A stretch of DNA of 64,000 nucleotides from Diphasiastrum complanatum (lineage: Eukaryota; Streptophyta; Lycopodiopsida; Lycopodiales; Lycopodiaceae). The stretch covers positions 14,124,059 through 14,188,058 of the forward strand of contig CM055092.1 of assembly GCA_029204225.1 (NCBI GenBank). The letters are read 5' to 3'. Positions 43,962 to 64,000 of this stretch are shown here, piece by piece (the first letter of the stretch is position 1; every line of letters begins with the position of its first letter). Below the pieces are notes generated by a model. That model did not search any database. It was given only the letters and a program-made list of their open reading frames with translations, and had not been told where the DNA came from. Both the position numbers and the translations under genes were made by a program.

Positions 43962-46900
43962 TGTGCTTATTGCACAATTTTAAGTGTTGATATTGGACTT
44001 ACAAGTATTGCTTTCACACAAGTGCACCCATGTGCATGTGTTCACATAAGCTTCCATGTGCATGTGTTGACAGAAACCTAAACCTCAAGCTTCATAGGCG
44101 ATAAAAGTATGTACTACCTTCTAGCAATGGAGTGACATTCGCATTAACTGATAGTTTTTATATCATAAACTGGGAGTGATCAAGGTTTTTGACTCCTTTT
44201 AAGCTTTCCTATTCAAATCAAATTGTATTTTTCTATGTCTAGAGGCAATCTCAATGCATCATGGTTCTGATAATATTCATACAATTTTTCTACCAAGTCA
44301 AATACATGTTTTATCATTTGTCATTTTATTTTTTGTTGTTCAACCTTCATGCAATCAACTTTGAATATGAAAACATTAATATAGCTAAGTGTTGTACATT
44401 TTTAGAGGATTTTTTTAATATTTTCATATACGGATGCTAATGACATTAGTAGAAGTCAAGTATATAGGCTTGCATTCATATTTGCCTTGTTGTTCATTAC
44501 GTTTGCAATCATACACATAGTTTGAGGTTACTATTACCAACTACCATGTCCATTGATAATACTACTTACTACTTGCTACTTGACATTTTTGAGCCATATT
44601 TCCTAGGAGATTCAAATCAATTTGAATTTTCTTTTGGAAAATCATATTAAGCTCTTGTCAAATGTTTGAAAAGCTTCTAATTTTTTTCAAAATTTTGACA
44701 ACAAATTGGAAGAATTGGGGAATATTCCAAAAAAAAAATTCACATTTCAATCAAGGCTCAAATTGATTCAAGTAGATTGAAAACCAAAGAACCAAAATTT
44801 GCGAAAGTATGATGTAAACCATTTCTTGTTTCATCCTTCATTCCCTTGAGGCATCTTGTTTCCTCAAATTGAGATACCTATTCACTAATGTTTATAACCT
44901 AGGGTTTTGTAAAATGGGCAAAGTTTGCAGTTTGCTTTGCTTCATATTTGAACAATTTCTCATGTTGAGTTTGTTGTCTATATAAGAAGTTTATTAATTT
45001 CAACTACTTTCAATATATTTTGTTAAATATTCCTTCGCTTTGTTTTTCTAGGCAAACTATTTTTTGCATCATGGCGAATGTACATAACAACTCTTTATTG
45101 AAGCCTAAGTCAAACGATATATTCTTGTCTTGTAGGAGCACCATTCACAAAAAAGCAAATCAACCAACCATAAATTTAGTCATCTTCCAATAAATAGTGA
45201 GTTGGTGAGGACTTCCTTTCCGTTCCTCAAAACGAGTTCGACTCCAATCTACTGCAAAAAATGAGGATGTACAAGAAAGAAAGCCATAACTTTAGGCATG
45301 CAAGATATAAAAAAAAGTTGCATAAGTTCAATAGTATTTTGTAGGTGATGCAAATGCATTTGCTCTAGCACTTAGAGAATGATCTAATATCAAGGTAACT
45401 ACTTAGCCTCCATAAAAGCATACAATTTTCATTCTTTTCTTGTTAAGGTCTCTATTTGATTTTTATTCTAGAGAACAAGTTAGAAGATCGGTTTTTCTAA
45501 ACTCAACAAATGTCAAACAAACAGTGTATGAGATCCCCCCAAGATGTGAATATCTCGAGTTTTCCCAAGGTCTAGTGCTTGAACAACAATAACTCAAACA
45601 AGCTCAAATCTAATCAATGATTCAAGTAAATGTTTGCAGATTCTTCCAAACAAAATCTGGTTGTTGATTTCCTATCTCCTTATTGTAGTATAATGGTGAT
45701 GTGCCCCACTTGTCAGTTTGGCACATCTACGATCTCTGATATCGATACTGGCAATGGAAGCTCATCTTGAATACATGATCTATCAGGACTTGTATATCTA
45801 CGTTCTACATTTCTATTTCAGATCTTTCTTGATTTGTTACAGTCTACAGATTATTCCTATTCCTACTTCTGATCTTTTTGGAAAGAAGCTAATCTATTGC
45901 TCACAAGAAACTAATCTATGTAATTCACAAAACACAACAACTAACTAAGAACTGCAAGATCCTACAAAGTGTTTATTAAAAATATCACTAATCATTTGTA
46001 ATAAGAACTCCTCAGGGAGCCAAGCACAAAGCAACATCAAATCTAAGTGTTTGTGATCTGCCACTAAGCCCTACACATCTGCCTGATACTAATCAATTCA
46101 CAGCAACTTGAAAGAGGAAGAATCAACAAATCACATTCATACACAAGTACCCAAACTAAATGCATGAAGATGGAGCATAGAAGGAAACATATGAAGAAGG
46201 ATTTGTAATTAACAGTTCAACAACATTTCAATACAAATCTTATGCTATAGATCTCGTGGAAGAGGCTCCTATAAGTGCTTACAAGGGGTGAACCAAGTGA
46301 ATCCCATTCTATAAATTTTTGGGTTTCACCTCTTAACTTACACATTATTAGGAGGCCTCTTTCTTGAAAATACATCTCAAATTTGAGAGGGCCCAAATTA
46401 CTAGCTCCCACATGGTTTTCCATCTTTTGGGAATTATTACCATGGGGCTCACAATATATGCACTTAGCGTAGCACTAATAATTCTTGTACTCTCAGACTC
46501 GGCTCTCAACATCTCCACTGGAAGCCCCTTTGAGTGATGAGGCATTGCATTGACACCTTAGGGGTCTGGCATCAGCTAACAGTAAACAACAAATGTGGTG
46601 GTTTGACATGAGTAAAAAGCAATTTTCTTATAGCAAATAGGTCACAAATGTAAAGAATTAATTTAGTACACATTTAGCTAAAACATTGAATACCAAAAGT
46701 TCCAAAAGGGTCTGGACACACTTAGCAAATCTAAAAAAAAAAAAAAAAACAAAATTTGATGAGAGGTCAACTTTTTGAATCTAGCAAAGTGTTCTTTGAC
46801 AACATTTTGAAATGATTTTACTTGACTCCTTATACCCAGATTCTAATTGTGGTTTTGGACAGCTTTGACTAAGAGGGAATGGTTTGAGGGACCCATGGGG

Positions 46901-47477
46901 GTGACTAGAGGAGGGTATAGTGAGAGATCAATCCAATGAGAAAGTGTTGTATCAAACGTAAGCTCATCATACTAGGAGCACAAAAAGTGTGTCACCCACC
47001 TTCCACATGAAGTTATAACCTGGCATGCCCTAGCTTTTGTTGTTAGCACAAAAGAAGTAAGCATGGATCTAAAGACAAAAATTATGTGAGCTAATTTTCT
47101 AACTTTGCACCTTTTTTACTTTCTATAGGCCCATTGACTTTGCTATGTTTTCCTTTGCTGTGCTCTTTGGCTATTTTGTAATAAAATTGAAATCCTACAT
47201 CCTATGGAAACCTAATATTGGTAGAAAAAAGCACCTAACAGGGAGATGAAGAGGAAACAAGCTGAGAATTAAAACGTCAAGCTCCACTCTAGTCCTTGGC
47301 CTTTATTGCTAAAGAAGTGGATATGGAAATGGAGTTTGAAGGTTTCATAGCTCACATGAGCATAACAAAGCATGATTTGCAAGCACAAAAAGCGCAAGAA
47401 TAAGCATTCAAAACATGAAAATTCTCATACAAACCTTCTACACAATTATCTAGTTCTCAAAGAAAAGGAGAGTGTCT
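43962..47477. other. Intergenic region after TPT
   Basis: AT-rich, with no supported gene. The segment near 46480-46545 has a phrase ('gagatgttgagagccgagtctgag' on the minus strand) that looks like a retrotransposon LTR edge, but I cannot define an element. A first exon of the LURP-one-related gene, if it exists, could be in this region or in 51671-53360; I did not find it. Confidence 0.4.
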
Positions 47478-48344
47478 AAAGAAACTATGAGTTTCTATCT
47501 TTCAAAGCCTTAGCATTTTTTTTTCTTAGTTTTCCTTGGCTTTTTTCAAACTGCTGCATTTTTGAACTATGTTTTGCACAGTCTGCATTTCTGAACTATT
47601 CCATCGCACAGTTCGCAATTTTTGGTCATGAGGAAATTATAGCACTAAGTCAAAATACTTAGAAAATAATTTTTGGCCAACTCTCCCGACAACTGTCGCA
47701 TTTTTTACACTTATTGCAAAAAAATCTCGGCACTATCTCCAAATGCCTTAAAAACCACTTTTACACCTTTAGGAGCCTTCCAAAAAATGCGAAAGTTGTT
47801 GACCTTGATTTTTTTTTTGTTGACCTTTGGCCTTTTTCTAGCTTTTGGAAAATGCGACGGGCGTGAATGGGCTGAAAGCGGCCGATGCACGGAAGACAAT
47901 GACGAGAAAAAATCAGTTTTGATTGATGCTTATACATTTCTTTTAATTAGAGTTTTGACTTAATCATTTTAATTGGATGATCACATAGAAGATCAGCAAT
48001 ATCTAGATTGATACAGTTAGATGATCGGATATATAGAACACACAGAAAAGACAGTCAGAGATACTGTTAGTGACAGATAGTGAGTTTTATAGATTAGCAG
48101 AAGCTAGTCACATCACTCGTGAGAGAGAACATTTCTCTTGCGCCAACGCGCTGATCTAGAAACAAACAACGCTCAAGGAAAACATTGTATATTATTCAAC
48201 TCTGATAATAAAAGCAATTTTCAACAATACTCTGTTCTGTAATATATATGATATGCAATATTGGAATGCATGCTAGCAGTAGATATCTTTCCGCTGTTGT
48301 TTTACTCAACATTATCTGTCGTTTACAAGTTTAATTTTTTTACA
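47478..48344 (+). repeat. Copia D left LTR
   Basis: About 867 bp. It matches 50764-51621, including 'gtgacagatagtgagtttta' and 'gagagagaacat'. It is followed by a degenerate primer site, 'cattagaaccgatctgggg', comparable to TATCAGAGCCGATCTGGGG. Confidence 0.75.
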
Positions 48345-48372
48345 GCAGATCATTAGAACCGATCTGGGGCTT

Positions 48373-48990
48373 GGAAGAGAATTAGACTACAGTGACTCCT
48401 CAGGATCAAACTTCCTAGCATGGAAGGTTAAGACTTCTCTCATACTGAAAGGAGAAGGTATATGGCCTTGGGTAGATGGCACAGAAGAGATGCCCACAAC
48501 CACTAGCAAAGAGCTACAGGAATGGAGAGAAAGAAACGACAAGGTAGTAGTCATCCTATCTTCCTCCATCAAAGACAGCTTGACGCTTGATCTGGCCACA
48601 CTTTCTAATGCAAGAGGAATGTGGGATACTTTGTTGACCAGATTTCAAATGAAGTCACGAAGCCAAATTATGCTTCGTGAAGATCAACTGACCAATCGAA
48701 GATGGGATGCTAAAGATCTCACTACCTTCATTAGAAGAATGAAGGATTTGCTCCTTTCATTACACAATTCTGGAACAGAGAATGCAGCCTCAGCCGAAAA
48801 TACATGTCTGACAACAAACAAATCAAGGTTGTCAAGGACGTCAAATTTGATGAGTCAAGAACGATGGCTGACGGAGATCCAGTCAGCTACGAAATCCTGA
48901 CCAGAGGCTACTATAACCTGCCAACATCAACGAAGGGAGTGGACCTTGAGCATCCGGAGGAAGACGTTCAAATTCAAGATGGACATAGTG
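48373..48990 (+). pseudogene. Copia D gag, truncated
   Basis: The frame opens in the leader (LDYSDSSGSNFLAWKVKTSLIL) and continues WPWVDGTEE, LATLSNARGMWDTLLTRFQ, LREDQLTNRRW, FIRRMKDLLLSLHNSG, recognisable as Copia capsid. There is no proper start codon and no nucleocapsid or protease. After about 48880 the frame is lost and the sequence jumps to the linker before RT, so integrase is deleted. Confidence 0.75.
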
Positions 48991-48999
48991 CAGCAAGAT

Positions 49000-50762
49000 G
49001 TGCGGCCTGTACCCAGGACACCTGCTACTCACACTAGTTCAGCAATCAACAAAGGCAAGAGGCTTGACAAAGGCAAGGCCATCGATATGACTGCAGACAC
49101 TCCAAGAAGATCCATGCGAGAAAGAAGAGCACCAGTCAGATTCGTCCCTGATAGCTCATCTTCTACAACAAAAGAATTTCGTGGATTTGGTGGAGAACCT
49201 CGAATGTATGAGAAAGCTATCAGTTGTCTACATAAGGACAAGTGGATTAAAGCAATGGAAGACAAAATGAATTCGATGGAGCAGAACAATGTCTGGAATC
49301 TGGAGCCATTACTAGCAGGCAAGAAGACTGTAAAGTGCAAGTGGATTTTCAAATAGAAGTACGGACCTGATGGCAACATATCAAAGTACAAGGTCATATT
49401 GGTAGCAAAAGACTTCTCTCAAAATTATGGTGTTGACTATACTGAAACATTTTCTCCAGTCATAAAGCATTCGTCATTACGCCTACTATTTCCATATGCA
49501 ATAGCATACAATCTCAAGATCCACATAGTGGAAAGACTGCCTTTCTACACAGCGAGTTGAATGAGGAGGTCTACATGGACCAACCACCAAGATTCATCTG
49601 CTCACGCTTTGCCAACTACGTCTGCTGAATGCAAAGAAGCATATACAGACTGAAGTAGTGTGCTAGGCAGTGGTATAAAAACAAGATCACACCCTCAGAT
49701 CCTTAGGATTTCAACTATTGATGGTTGACTATGCAAAGGTCATAGATGGGAAAATCATATTCATAGTAGTCTACATGGACAACTTATTGATCCTGTCTAG
49801 AAGGGCAACCTAATTGCTCACTCAGTGAAGCATGATATTTCTCAACATTTTGAGATATTAGACCTAGGGGAAGCAAGATGCTACCTAGGATTGCAAATTG
49901 ATAGAGATCTTGATGAAGGAAAGCTGTATCTTCACCAGTCAAGATACATCTAGAGAATCATTGATGATTTTCAAATGATAAACTACAAGGGAACTAATAC
50001 ACTGGTGGTAGCTGGAATGATTCTGACGAATCAGGACTGTCCGCAGAATGCAAAAGAGCTGGAAGCCATGCAGAATGTGTCCTACAAGAGGCTGATCAGA
50101 TCACTCATGTACCTGACAGATAATACACGCCCTGACAGTGCCTACACAGTTTTCAAGATGATCCAATTCAACATCAATCTTGGCCCTACGCACTAGAAGC
50201 TCACCAAAAGAATTCTGCAATACCTTCAACAGATGAAGGATTATGGGTTGTGTTTCTCTCAATATGAAGGATTCCAGTTCAAATCCTACAGCGATGCAAG
50301 CTGGGCATCCCTGAAAGATGACTACAAAAGCGTCTCAAGAGGATACACAATAGCAACCGGTGTAGCTGTAATATCGGTCAGCAGGAAGCAGAGCATAACT
50401 GCACAATCATCCTACGAAGCAGAATATGTTGCAGTAGCCAAGATGGCGAACGAGCTTACATGGCTCAAACAGTTCATTGACAGACTGGGAGAGAACTCCC
50501 ACGAGCCACTGCTACTGTTCATGGATAACACATCTGCCATTCATTGATGAAGGATCCAATGTTTCATTCCAGAATGAAACACATTGCTATCAGATATCAT
50601 CTGATAAGAGATCTGGTTGAGAAAAACAGGCTGAAGATTGAGTTTGTTCCAACAAAGCAGATGGTGGCTGATATATTCACCAAGCCTCTTGACAAGACAA
50701 TTTTTGAGAAGCAGCATACAAGCCTAGGAATCAGAAAAATACTAGCTTTGAGAGAGAGTTGA
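49000..50762 (+). pseudogene. Copia D RT and RNase H
   Basis: A linker (STTKEFRGFGGEPRMYEKAIS), then RT start (WIKAMEDKMNSMEQNNVWNL, KCKWIFK followed by TAG at about 49354), YTETFSPVIKH, a frameshifted palm region, and from 49975 RNase H (YSDASWASLKDDYKSVSRG, SSYEAEYVAVAKMANELTWL, FHSRMKHIAIRYHLIRDLV, ADIFTKPLDK). A stop at 50545-50547 and other breaks make it dead. Confidence 0.85.
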
Positions 50763-50763
50763 A

Positions 50764-51621
50764 GAAACTATGAGTTTCTAGCTTTCAAAGCCTTTTTTTT
50801 TCTTAGTTTTCCTTGCCTTTTTCCAGACTACTGCAATATTGAACTATGTTTTGCACAGTCTGCATTTATAAATTGTTTCGTCACACAGTTCGCAATTTTT
50901 GGTCATGAGAGAAATACAGCACTAAGTCAAAACACTTAGAAACAATTTCTGGCCAACTCTCCCGACAACTGTCACATTTTTTGCACTTTTGAAAAAAATC
51001 TCAACATTGTCTGCAAATGCCTTAAAAACCACATTTACACCTTCAGGAACCTTCCGAAAAATGTGAAGAATGCGAAAGTTGTTGACCTTCATCTTTTTCG
51101 GTAACCTTTGGCCTTTTCCTAGCTTTTGAAAAATGCGAAGGGCGTGAAGGCGTAGTACAACCGGGCCGAAAGCGGCTGATGCACGGAAGACAATGACGGG
51201 AAACTAAAATCAGTATTGATTAAGGCTAATATGTTTCTTTTAATTAGAGTTTTGACTTAATCATTTTACTTGGATGATCACATAGAGGATCATCAATATA
51301 TAGATTGATATACAGAACACATAGAAAAGACAGTTAGAGATACTGTTAGTGACAGATAGTGAGTTTTACAGATTAGCAGTAGCTAGTCACATCACTCGTG
51401 AGAGAGAACATCTCTCTTGTGCCAACGCGCTGATCTGGAAAACGGACAACTCTCAAGGAAAACGTTGTATATTTAGCTCTGATAATAGAAGCAATTTTCA
51501 ACAATACTCTGCTCTGTAATGTGTATGATCTGCAATTATGGAATGCATGCCAGCAGTAGATATCTTTCCACTGTTGTTTTACTCAACATTATCTGTTGTT
51601 TACAAGTTTAATTTTTTTACA
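50764..51621 (+). repeat. Copia D right LTR
   Basis: About 858 bp, sharing both ends and the internal order with the left LTR but with many substitutions and small indels, so the element is old. RNase H ends only a few bases before it. Confidence 0.75.
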
Positions 51622-51670
51622 ATTGATCGTTAGAACCGATCGGGGGCTTGGAAGAGAATTAGACCGCAGT

Positions 51671-53360
51671 CAGTAGTAGTAGCTACGGTCGCCAAGTCGG
51701 CTCTATCCGGCCTTCATCTGTGGAATGTCGAATAAGATAATAATTTGCCAAATTTTTTTCGTATTTTTGCACTTCATGAAGACCTTAAAAAGAGTGCACG
51801 CGGTGGAACTTTGAGGAGCACTTCATGAAATGGAGCTTTCTACCTACTTTAACTACTACACTTTTTTGGTTGCAAATTTGGCAATTGACTTTTATTTTAC
51901 TTACATGTACATAATAAAGAATTTCTTTAGTAATTGTTTATTGACTTCAAAGACTATATGATGGATGTTGAAGTAGATGTTGTTGAAACTTGATGAGGAT
52001 TCACATCTTCATTTGGACCCTCCAAACAATATGCCACAAAGAGTGATTTTTCTAGGAGCTCTTTGTGGTAGGTGTGTGTTTGAAACCTTTTCTAGAGAAG
52101 CGACAAAATAGATTAGAGTATGCTTGATATAATAAAGGTATTAGTTTTAGCACTAAAACCATTGTTTGAACATATCTTCTTCTCAACATTCTAACCTATC
52201 TTGCTAAAATGAGCTTCCTACTAGACAATGATAATTAGCACATAAACTCTAGACCTTTTCTCCATCAAATTTGAGAAAATTGTGGCTTCTTAATATTATT
52301 AACTTTATATGCAACAAAGAGGTTTTGGAGGGACTACCAATTGGTGGGGTCCCTCCAGGCTCTATGTGGCATGTGAAGGTATATAAATCAACGATGTAGA
52401 TTGAATCTATGCAATCATAAGCATAAATGCGACCTTTTTTTGTTAACATACGAGCTTGACCTCTAATTTTAACAATTGCATTATGAGTTTCCATAATAAA
52501 AAATCATGTTGACTCTTGGAAAACTAAGCAAAACAACCTTTTGGTCACATAATCTTGCCAAAAAGTTGAAGAAAATGTGCATCACTAAACAAATGATGTG
52601 GATTCAACCCACATGCAGATGTTTGTAGTATGAGCAATTATATATATTTTTGCATAAGAATCTAGATGAGGTAGATGTCAATGCATTAAGTTGACCACCT
52701 GTGTATTCAATCTTCCATTATTGTTCAGATAATTTCCATCAATTTCTTATTTGTTTGCATTGTGCATGAGCACAACTTTTCCACTTTCACTTCTAATATC
52801 TCATTCATTCTGTCTCTATACAAATTGTCAATGATCAATGTCAAGATAATTGTTGCATCATGAAACTACTTGAATTGATCTTATATTCTCATGACATACT
52901 TGGGGAATCAATTTATTAGGCTTCATTTCCATTTGCTTCAATAAAGACATGGTTGACCCTAACTCACTCATGTTTTTTTTTGTGGGGGTGTGTGTGGTCC
53001 CTTTGGCTTCCTTAGTTGTGTTGGAAATAGATGAGACTATTTCATCCAATCGAGTATCAAACTAGACACTTAAAAAAAATTGGCTCATCATAGCTTGAAT
53101 GCACTTGAAATTGAACAAGTACGCCTCAACTAACATGGCGTCAACATAAACTTGTCTCATGGAGATGTAGTCTATAATGTAAAACATGATACTATGACAA
53201 TCGTTTACATTCTTTAAAGGTAGTTCATGATGAGATACATTGTAGAAATCAGTGGTTACTAGTTCTTTACAAATTGAAGTCATCATTTAGCATATTCCAT
53301 GATTGTTTTGTTTGGTCCCTCATTTGAGCTAGAGCTAACTTTGCAGTTTGCTTTTTGTAG
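51671..53360. other. Unassigned sequence upstream of LURP-one-related exon
   Basis: No exon, repeat or element that I can support. Minus-strand frames at 52858-53286 are open for 60-75 codons but resemble nothing I know. Confidence 0.4.
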
Positions 53361-60735
<7,375 letters not shown>

Positions 60736-62449
60736 AAGAATAATTATCTTGCATTTTCTATATGATGAAAATGAGTTGTTAAATATTTTTATCTAGGCTT
60801 GAAAAGGGACTCATCAAATTGAACCAATTGGTGAAGAAGATGCTCTCTAGGTAGATGGAAATTAGCAACCAACAAAAGAAGACTAGAAGGCAAAGTTATC
60901 AAATTGAATTTCTCTTTCCACTAATACATTACATGAATGAGCATTTATTTTGCGAATTATTTCTCAACTAGATGTTTGTTATATAGATAAAATTTCACAT
61001 GTGGGAGTGCCTTATGTGTGATAATGATCTCCTAAGCTTTGTGTTTGGACATAGATCAAGCATAGATCGATAATCAAGATCTATCTCAAAAAACTAAGGC
61101 AAAAACCACATTACTACATGCATACAATCATCAAGCAAGTACATACACACGTGTGGGAAGTGTACTTGAAAAAAACTAAGTATGAAAAGTTGTTGCTCTT
61201 GGGTAGAGAGAGAATTCAACAATTAAGCCTCGGGTAGAAAAAAATGTAGAAATCTTATTAACCCTCAAAAACTCAAGTACATAATGAACTAGATGAGCCC
61301 TCTAATAGGATCTCGAGTTGAGGGGAGCTTCCATATGATTGGACCTCCATTTTTCTATCTCTAAATATGATTGGCTTGATGAGATATGAGCCTTCAAATA
61401 TGATTGGACCAATTTGGTACTCTTTTAATTGGACCCAAGATTACATGCCACCACATAGGAAGTGTCACTCACCCAATCACAACTATGCGAATCTAACTAG
61501 CCTAACTGGCTCAAGTTTACATCATGTCCTACTTATGGCCAAATCATGGCTTTGCATGTAGATTTGACTATTTTGCCTCATAGGCCAAAATGGGCCCTAT
61601 CATCATCCTACACATGGATGGTAACAAAAAAGTTTATCTAACCCCTAGACTCAACATAGATGACTTTTTGATTTTTCACACTCCTTGTTAGGTCTTTGGC
61701 ATCCGAACCGGCTATGGCTCCAACTAGTACGGGTTATGGCTTCTCCCAACTAACCCTCACTAAGGCTTTCCCAGCTAGCTTGGATATGGATACTAAGGAG
61801 ACAATACAAGCATAGGATGAGTATTCTGAGGGTAAGATTCGCTCTTCTCTCGTTTCTCTACTTAGGAACTGACTCAAATGACGGATTAACCTAAAACCCA
61901 ACTTCACAAAGGCTTAACCTACTTGTGAAAGGCCCAACAATAATAATTAACTTGGTTCATAGAAAGTATAATACACAGTGTAACAATTATAAAATCTTCA
62001 CAGAGGAGAACTCTCAATGGAAGAAGATAAAGCTCTATTATGCAAATGAGGTTCTTCTCCAAAATGGACTCTTCCACTCCTATATATACTTTGAGTGGTG
62101 GTCACTTACAAAAAGGCACTATGGGACAAATAGACCACATAGGCTTAACTTAATTAAATTGGTGCCATGAGACAAACCCCCAATGGACCATAAACAACTG
62201 AAATCACTTAAGTTGAACTTATTCAGACTAGTTTAAGTTCCAATCTTTTAGACATAGGCTTAGAACTAAATAACTTTAAGCCGTTACAACATGGTGCAAA
62301 GGCCTAAACTTGACTGATCTAGCTCTAGGCTTAATTCTGTATTCTTTTCAAGATGGCTCAAATATTCCTTGGAATATCAGCCTATACTCCTCCTAAAAAG
62401 TTATCTATTCTCATTTAAGCATAGATCTTGGAATTAAGCCAATGTAAGC
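60736..62449. other. Sequence after LOR, unassigned
   Basis: The first part may be LOR 3' UTR. 'tatgattgga' and 'tgagccttcaaatatgattggacc' phrases repeat near 61335-61430, and 'ggctatggctccaactagtacgggttatggctt' near 61710-61745. No gene recognised. Confidence 0.4.
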
Positions 62450-63110
62450 CAAGGTTGGATCTAAGCTTAATGAATGAACTTTTGATCAAGGGCTTGGTGA
62501 GTAGATTGGCAATGCATGAAGATGATCCAATATGATCCAAGTTAATTTCTCCTCCAATGAGCTTTTCCCTCACAAAATGATGTGCAACTTCAATATGTTT
62601 GCTCCTTGTATGAAAGATAGGATTGTTGGCAAGGGCTTGGGTGAGATGTTGTCACATTTGATCAATGGTAGATCATCCTCCTTGATGCACTTTAGCTCCA
62701 ATAATAGCCTTTTGATCCAAAGCACTTATTTTGTTGTTGTAGTAAGTGCTTTATACTCGGCCTCACATGATGAGAGAGAAATAGTATCTTGCTTTTTGGA
62801 AAGCCAAGATATGAGATTTCCTCCAGGAAATATGGTGTAGGCACTTGTGAATTTTTGATCCACTTTGTCACTAGCAAAATCCGAGTTAGAGTCGCCAATA
62901 ATGGATAGATCTTCACTTTTGTAGAGCAATCCATAGTCAAATGTTGAAGATATATACCTCAAAACTCTCTTGGACGATTCCAATGGTAGATCTTGGGATC
63001 TTGCATAGATTGGCTTAGCTTGTGCAAACAATAGTCAAATCAGGCCTAGTGATGTTCAACCAAATCAAGGAGCCAATAAGACTCCTAAAAAGGTTGATGT
63101 CCTTGAAGGA
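62450..63110 (-). pseudogene. Copia J RT end and RNase H
   Basis: Minus strand: 'SLIWLNITRPDLTI' (about 63080-63040), SSKRVLRYISSTFDYGLLY, LSIIGDSNSDFASDKVDQKFTSAYTIF, LISWLSKKQDTISLSSCEAEYKALTT, then decayed C-terminal RNase H to about 62460. This is the end of a Copia pol, with frame changes and no LTRs visible. Confidence 0.8.
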
Positions 63111-64000
63111 TCTTTCATCTCCCTTTATGTTGTAAAGCTACCTTTACAAGCTTTACTTCCGGCACCATCGGTGCCAGCTGTGTCCCCGACGCCAGCAGCG
63201 CCCTGCTGCTCCCGACGCCAACGGCGTCGGCGCCACTCCTGGTGCCACTGTGAACAGAATCCAGCCGGCGCCAAGCTCCTATGGCTGAAAATCTTTGATC
63301 GGTTCTAGCGGAGTCCAGAGAGCTCAGATCGATGTGCAATCACCTCACACGATCTAGGCATGATTAAAGGAAGCCTGGGGATCAATAAAATCTAGAGAGA
63401 GAAAATGACTTTCTAGAAAGAGAAAATTCTAGAGAGAGAAAAACGTGCTTTACCAGCTTGGGTAGAGTGCTTGGTATGAGGGGGGGGGTGCCGAATCACA
63501 CCAATACTATAGGGGAGTGCGGGTTGCGACTCAGGGCGAGCTCCAACCAAGTCTCAGCCTCCCTTGCTGGAATGTTGTCCTGGCTCTCGCCTTGGCATGC
63601 TAGCGCCCCGGAGACTAGGGTCGGTCACACACTTGAAATGTAACCTTCTCAGATTTATCAATAGAGTGGGATTTTTCTCAAACTGACTCTGATTACCTTC
63701 TGGGTTTCAATGTTCGGTAAAAGCGCCAGTTGTAAGGCCGCTTTCAAAATTTTAACTTGGCACATAGTTGAGGGTCGTATCCCAGGACGCCAACGATATG
63801 CCGTCGGGACCATTCAGTCCGTGGTGCCAGTGGTATGCTGTTAGACCATTTGGTCCAAGAACTGGTTGTTTCCATATCTGTCACGGCTTGTGGTTCTGAG
63901 TGTTCCTTGCATGAACGTGAATGGGTTAAGCTCTTGGGGAACGGGCTCTAACCTGTCGGCTGAGTTGGATGGCTTGCTTGGGTGGATGTTACCTGTTTAT
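63111..64000. other. GC-rich unassigned end of window
   Basis: 63150-63255 is GC-rich, with recurring 'gacgcca', 'ggcgcc' and 'ggtgcca' motifs. 'gccaacgatatgccgtcggg...' and 'gccagtggtatgctgttaga' near 63790-63840 look like a diverged pair. It may be an LTR or leader of an element extending past the window. No gene supported. Confidence 0.4.

Larger units (their letters stand above)
47478..51670 (+). mobile_element. Copia element D with two LTRs
   Basis: Left LTR about 47478-48344 and right LTR about 50764-51621, both ending 'tttttttaca' and starting near 'aagaaactatgagtttct', with clear similarity throughout. Between them are a gag without its start, a deleted middle, RT with stops and RNase H. 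After the right LTR the sequence continues with the same primer-site and leader bases (51622-51670) that follow the left LTR (48345-48394), so a second leader is present. Confidence 0.8.

Overview
This is nuclear DNA of a land plant with a large, repeat-rich genome. The evidence is three spliced plant genes (a chloroplast triose-phosphate/phosphate translocator, a LURP-one-related protein and the first exon of a WSD1-type wax ester synthase) set in a mass of nested Ty3/Gypsy and Ty1/Copia LTR retrotransposons. A large-genome seed plant, for example a gymnosperm, is plausible, but nothing here fixes the species.

Layout. 1-1634: 5' part of a Gypsy element (family A, copy A1). 1770-16676: a nested stack. 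A minus-strand Copia element (family C) has one LTR and a rearranged pol at 1770-3993 and its other LTR at 16366-16676. Between these sit Gypsy A2 (3994-15664, plus strand) and a Copia gag fragment (15670-16352). A2 is itself split by Gypsy B (7824-14216, minus strand), which has two 358-bp LTRs, PBS, PPT and a perfect 5-bp target duplication GTCGT. 17241-17489: first exon of a WSD1-like gene (minus), followed by a direct repeat and a foldback element. 18400-27345: a Gypsy element F (minus) split by a 6.9-kb LTR element E with no recognisable coding sequence (LARD-like). 27345-29900: Copia G with an inverted gag duplication. 29900-37260: decayed Gypsy and Copia pieces.

38398-43961: the best-supported gene, an 11-exon TPT whose exon phases join into one 479-codon frame. 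47478-51670: a decayed Copia element D. 53361-53546 and 60556-60735: two exons of a LURP-one-related gene separated by a 7-kb intron holding Copia pieces K, C2 and I and ending in a (GA)n tract of about 177 bp that abuts the inferred splice acceptor. 62450-63110: another Copia fragment. The last 0.9 kb is unassigned and partly GC-rich.

The genes do not form a pathway cluster. TPT exports photosynthate from chloroplasts, WSD1-type enzymes make wax esters, and LURP-one-related proteins are linked to defence. I found no novel multi-gene system. The notable features are the GA-tract acceptor, the datable nested insertions, the LARD, several foldback or inverted structures, and internal-deletion derivatives of retrotransposons.
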